Shown: positions 63,444 to 64,000 of the stretch, one piece after another
Numbering within the stretch: position 1 is the first letter of the stretch
Layout of the letters: each line of letters opens with the position of its first letter
Assembly: GCF_000807775.2 (NCBI RefSeq)
Contig: NZ_CP047385.1
Coordinates: 2,976,001-3,040,000, forward strand
Source of the DNA: Pandoraea fibrosis
GTDB taxonomy: Bacteria; Pseudomonadota; Gammaproteobacteria; Burkholderiales; Burkholderiaceae
Direction: 5' to 3'
Length of the DNA stretch: 64,000 bases
The notes under the pieces: generated by a model
The model's database searches: none
Told to the model about the DNA's origin: nothing
What the model saw: the letters and a program-made list of their open reading frames with translations, nothing else
Program-made: the position numbers and the translations under genes

Positions 63444-64000
63444 TCAGTACGTGATCGCGTATGTGGCACCCATCACGTAGTCGCCGGGCGGAGCGTTCCT
63501 GTGCACGAAAACCAGAACTGGCACGAAGTTCTGATAAGAACCATGGGCAGCGATGGAGATCGTTTCGCCGTTAGCTAGCACGTTTACCTCGCCTGGTACC
63601 TGCACCCCGCCGTTTGCTAACGGCGTCTTCCAAATATCGTCCCTCGTTGTATCCCATCCATCTACGGGGATTTGTGCTTGTATCTCGACGCCATGATCTG
63701 AATCGGGTGCGTACCAGGAAAAGCCCTGGACCTCGAGATCCGGCGCAGCGACGAGTTTTACGGCGGAGATGGTCGCTGGTGTCTCACAAGAGATTTTTAC
63801 GTGTGCGGCCGTCGGCACGTCTGGATTCGTTACCAGATCACCCGTCCCTCCCCCTATCGCTTCGGTACCCGTGACAGCGTTCAACTCATAGTCTGAATTG
63901 AGCATATTGGCGACACAGCCAGTGGTGACCTGCTCACCATGGATATGAAGAGTGCCTTTTGACGTTTCCTCTGCCCGCGACGGGAGCGCAAGCATCAAGG
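63444..64000 (-). CDS. Fimbrial-type secreted protein, 5' end beyond the window
   Basis: At least 184 residues. The visible N-terminus (MMLALPSRAEE) looks like the end of a signal peptide, so the true start probably lies past the window edge. A cysteine pair (TTGCVANM and VKISCETP) and the final strand GATYAITY match the neighbouring gene's pattern, consistent with a pilin or minor subunit. With the next gene it looks like part of a chaperone-usher cluster. Partial. Confidence 0.6.
   Translation of the reverse strand, partial: LMLALPSRAEETSKGTLHIHGEQVTTGCVANMLNSDYELNAVTGTEAIGGGTGDLVTNPDVPTAAHVKISCETPATISAVKLVAAPDLEVQGFSWYAPDSDHGVEIQAQIPVDGWDTTRDDIWKTPLANGGVQVPGEVNVLANGETISIAAHGSYQNFVPVLVFVHRNAPPGDYVMGATYAITY

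Overview
The window reads as a chromosomal stretch of a high-GC betaproteobacterium of the Burkholderiales; Pandoraea or a close relative is my best guess. The basis is the gene order tRNA-Val - thrS - infC - rpmI - rplT - pheS - pheT - ihfA - merR, an IHF-alpha with a family-typical N-terminal extension, the codon bias, and the mix of cyclic-di-GMP, CoA-transferase and cysI-DUF934 genes. I see no insertion sequence, prophage, integrase or CRISPR array. The genus is inference from memory of these families, not from a search.

Layout. 1-6.7 kb: a GlcD-type FAD oxidase, a DUF2069 membrane protein, WrbA, a YihY membrane protein with a collagen-like tail, and a metY - hydrolase - Mpo1-like operon. 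7.1-18.9 kb: a CBS protein coupled to an MFS/acyltransferase fusion, aroC, a lysozyme inhibitor, ETF:ubiquinone oxidoreductase, an SDR, an orphan TRAP binding protein, a thioesterase, a PAS-LuxR regulator, and a ketone-body module (CoA transferase A/B facing a 3-hydroxybutyrate dehydrogenase). 19.1-31.2 kb: hydrolase - RidA - RelA, then the translation block from tRNA-Val to merR. The thrS leader appears to hold a complete transcription attenuator.

31.5-45 kb: an accessory region rich in second-messenger genes. Four of the window's five c-di-GMP synthesis or hydrolysis proteins lie here, among small hypothetical proteins, a rubredoxin, a TMEM175 channel homologue and an S4 RNA-binding protein. 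A DUF3717 gene starts just downstream of a canonical LexA box. 45.3-54.8 kb: a glutathione transferase, an OsmC protein, and an IclR-type regulator divergent from a seven-gene operon. That operon encodes a polyamine-type ABC importer and a three-part flavin/iron-sulfur oxidase of the HcnABC/opine-oxidase kind. Identical operator-like palindromes lie in the divergent spacer. 54.8-59.8 kb: a BLUF blue-light sensor whose start is duplicated to form a coupled upstream ORF, a YoaK-like membrane protein, a fifth GGDEF protein, a LuxR regulator, and an 81-residue gene with a second LexA box. 60-64 kb: a sulfite reductase with an N-terminal DUF2849-like fusion, its DUF934 partner, and two fimbrial-type secreted proteins, the second cut by the window edge.

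The most interesting signals are regulatory and small: the thrS leader (a 15-codon peptide, an antiterminator arm right after its stop, and a mutually exclusive terminator), two LexA boxes on small genes of unknown function, the BLUF upstream ORF, and a seven-codon leader peptide plus terminator ahead of a flavin reductase - GGDEF operon.
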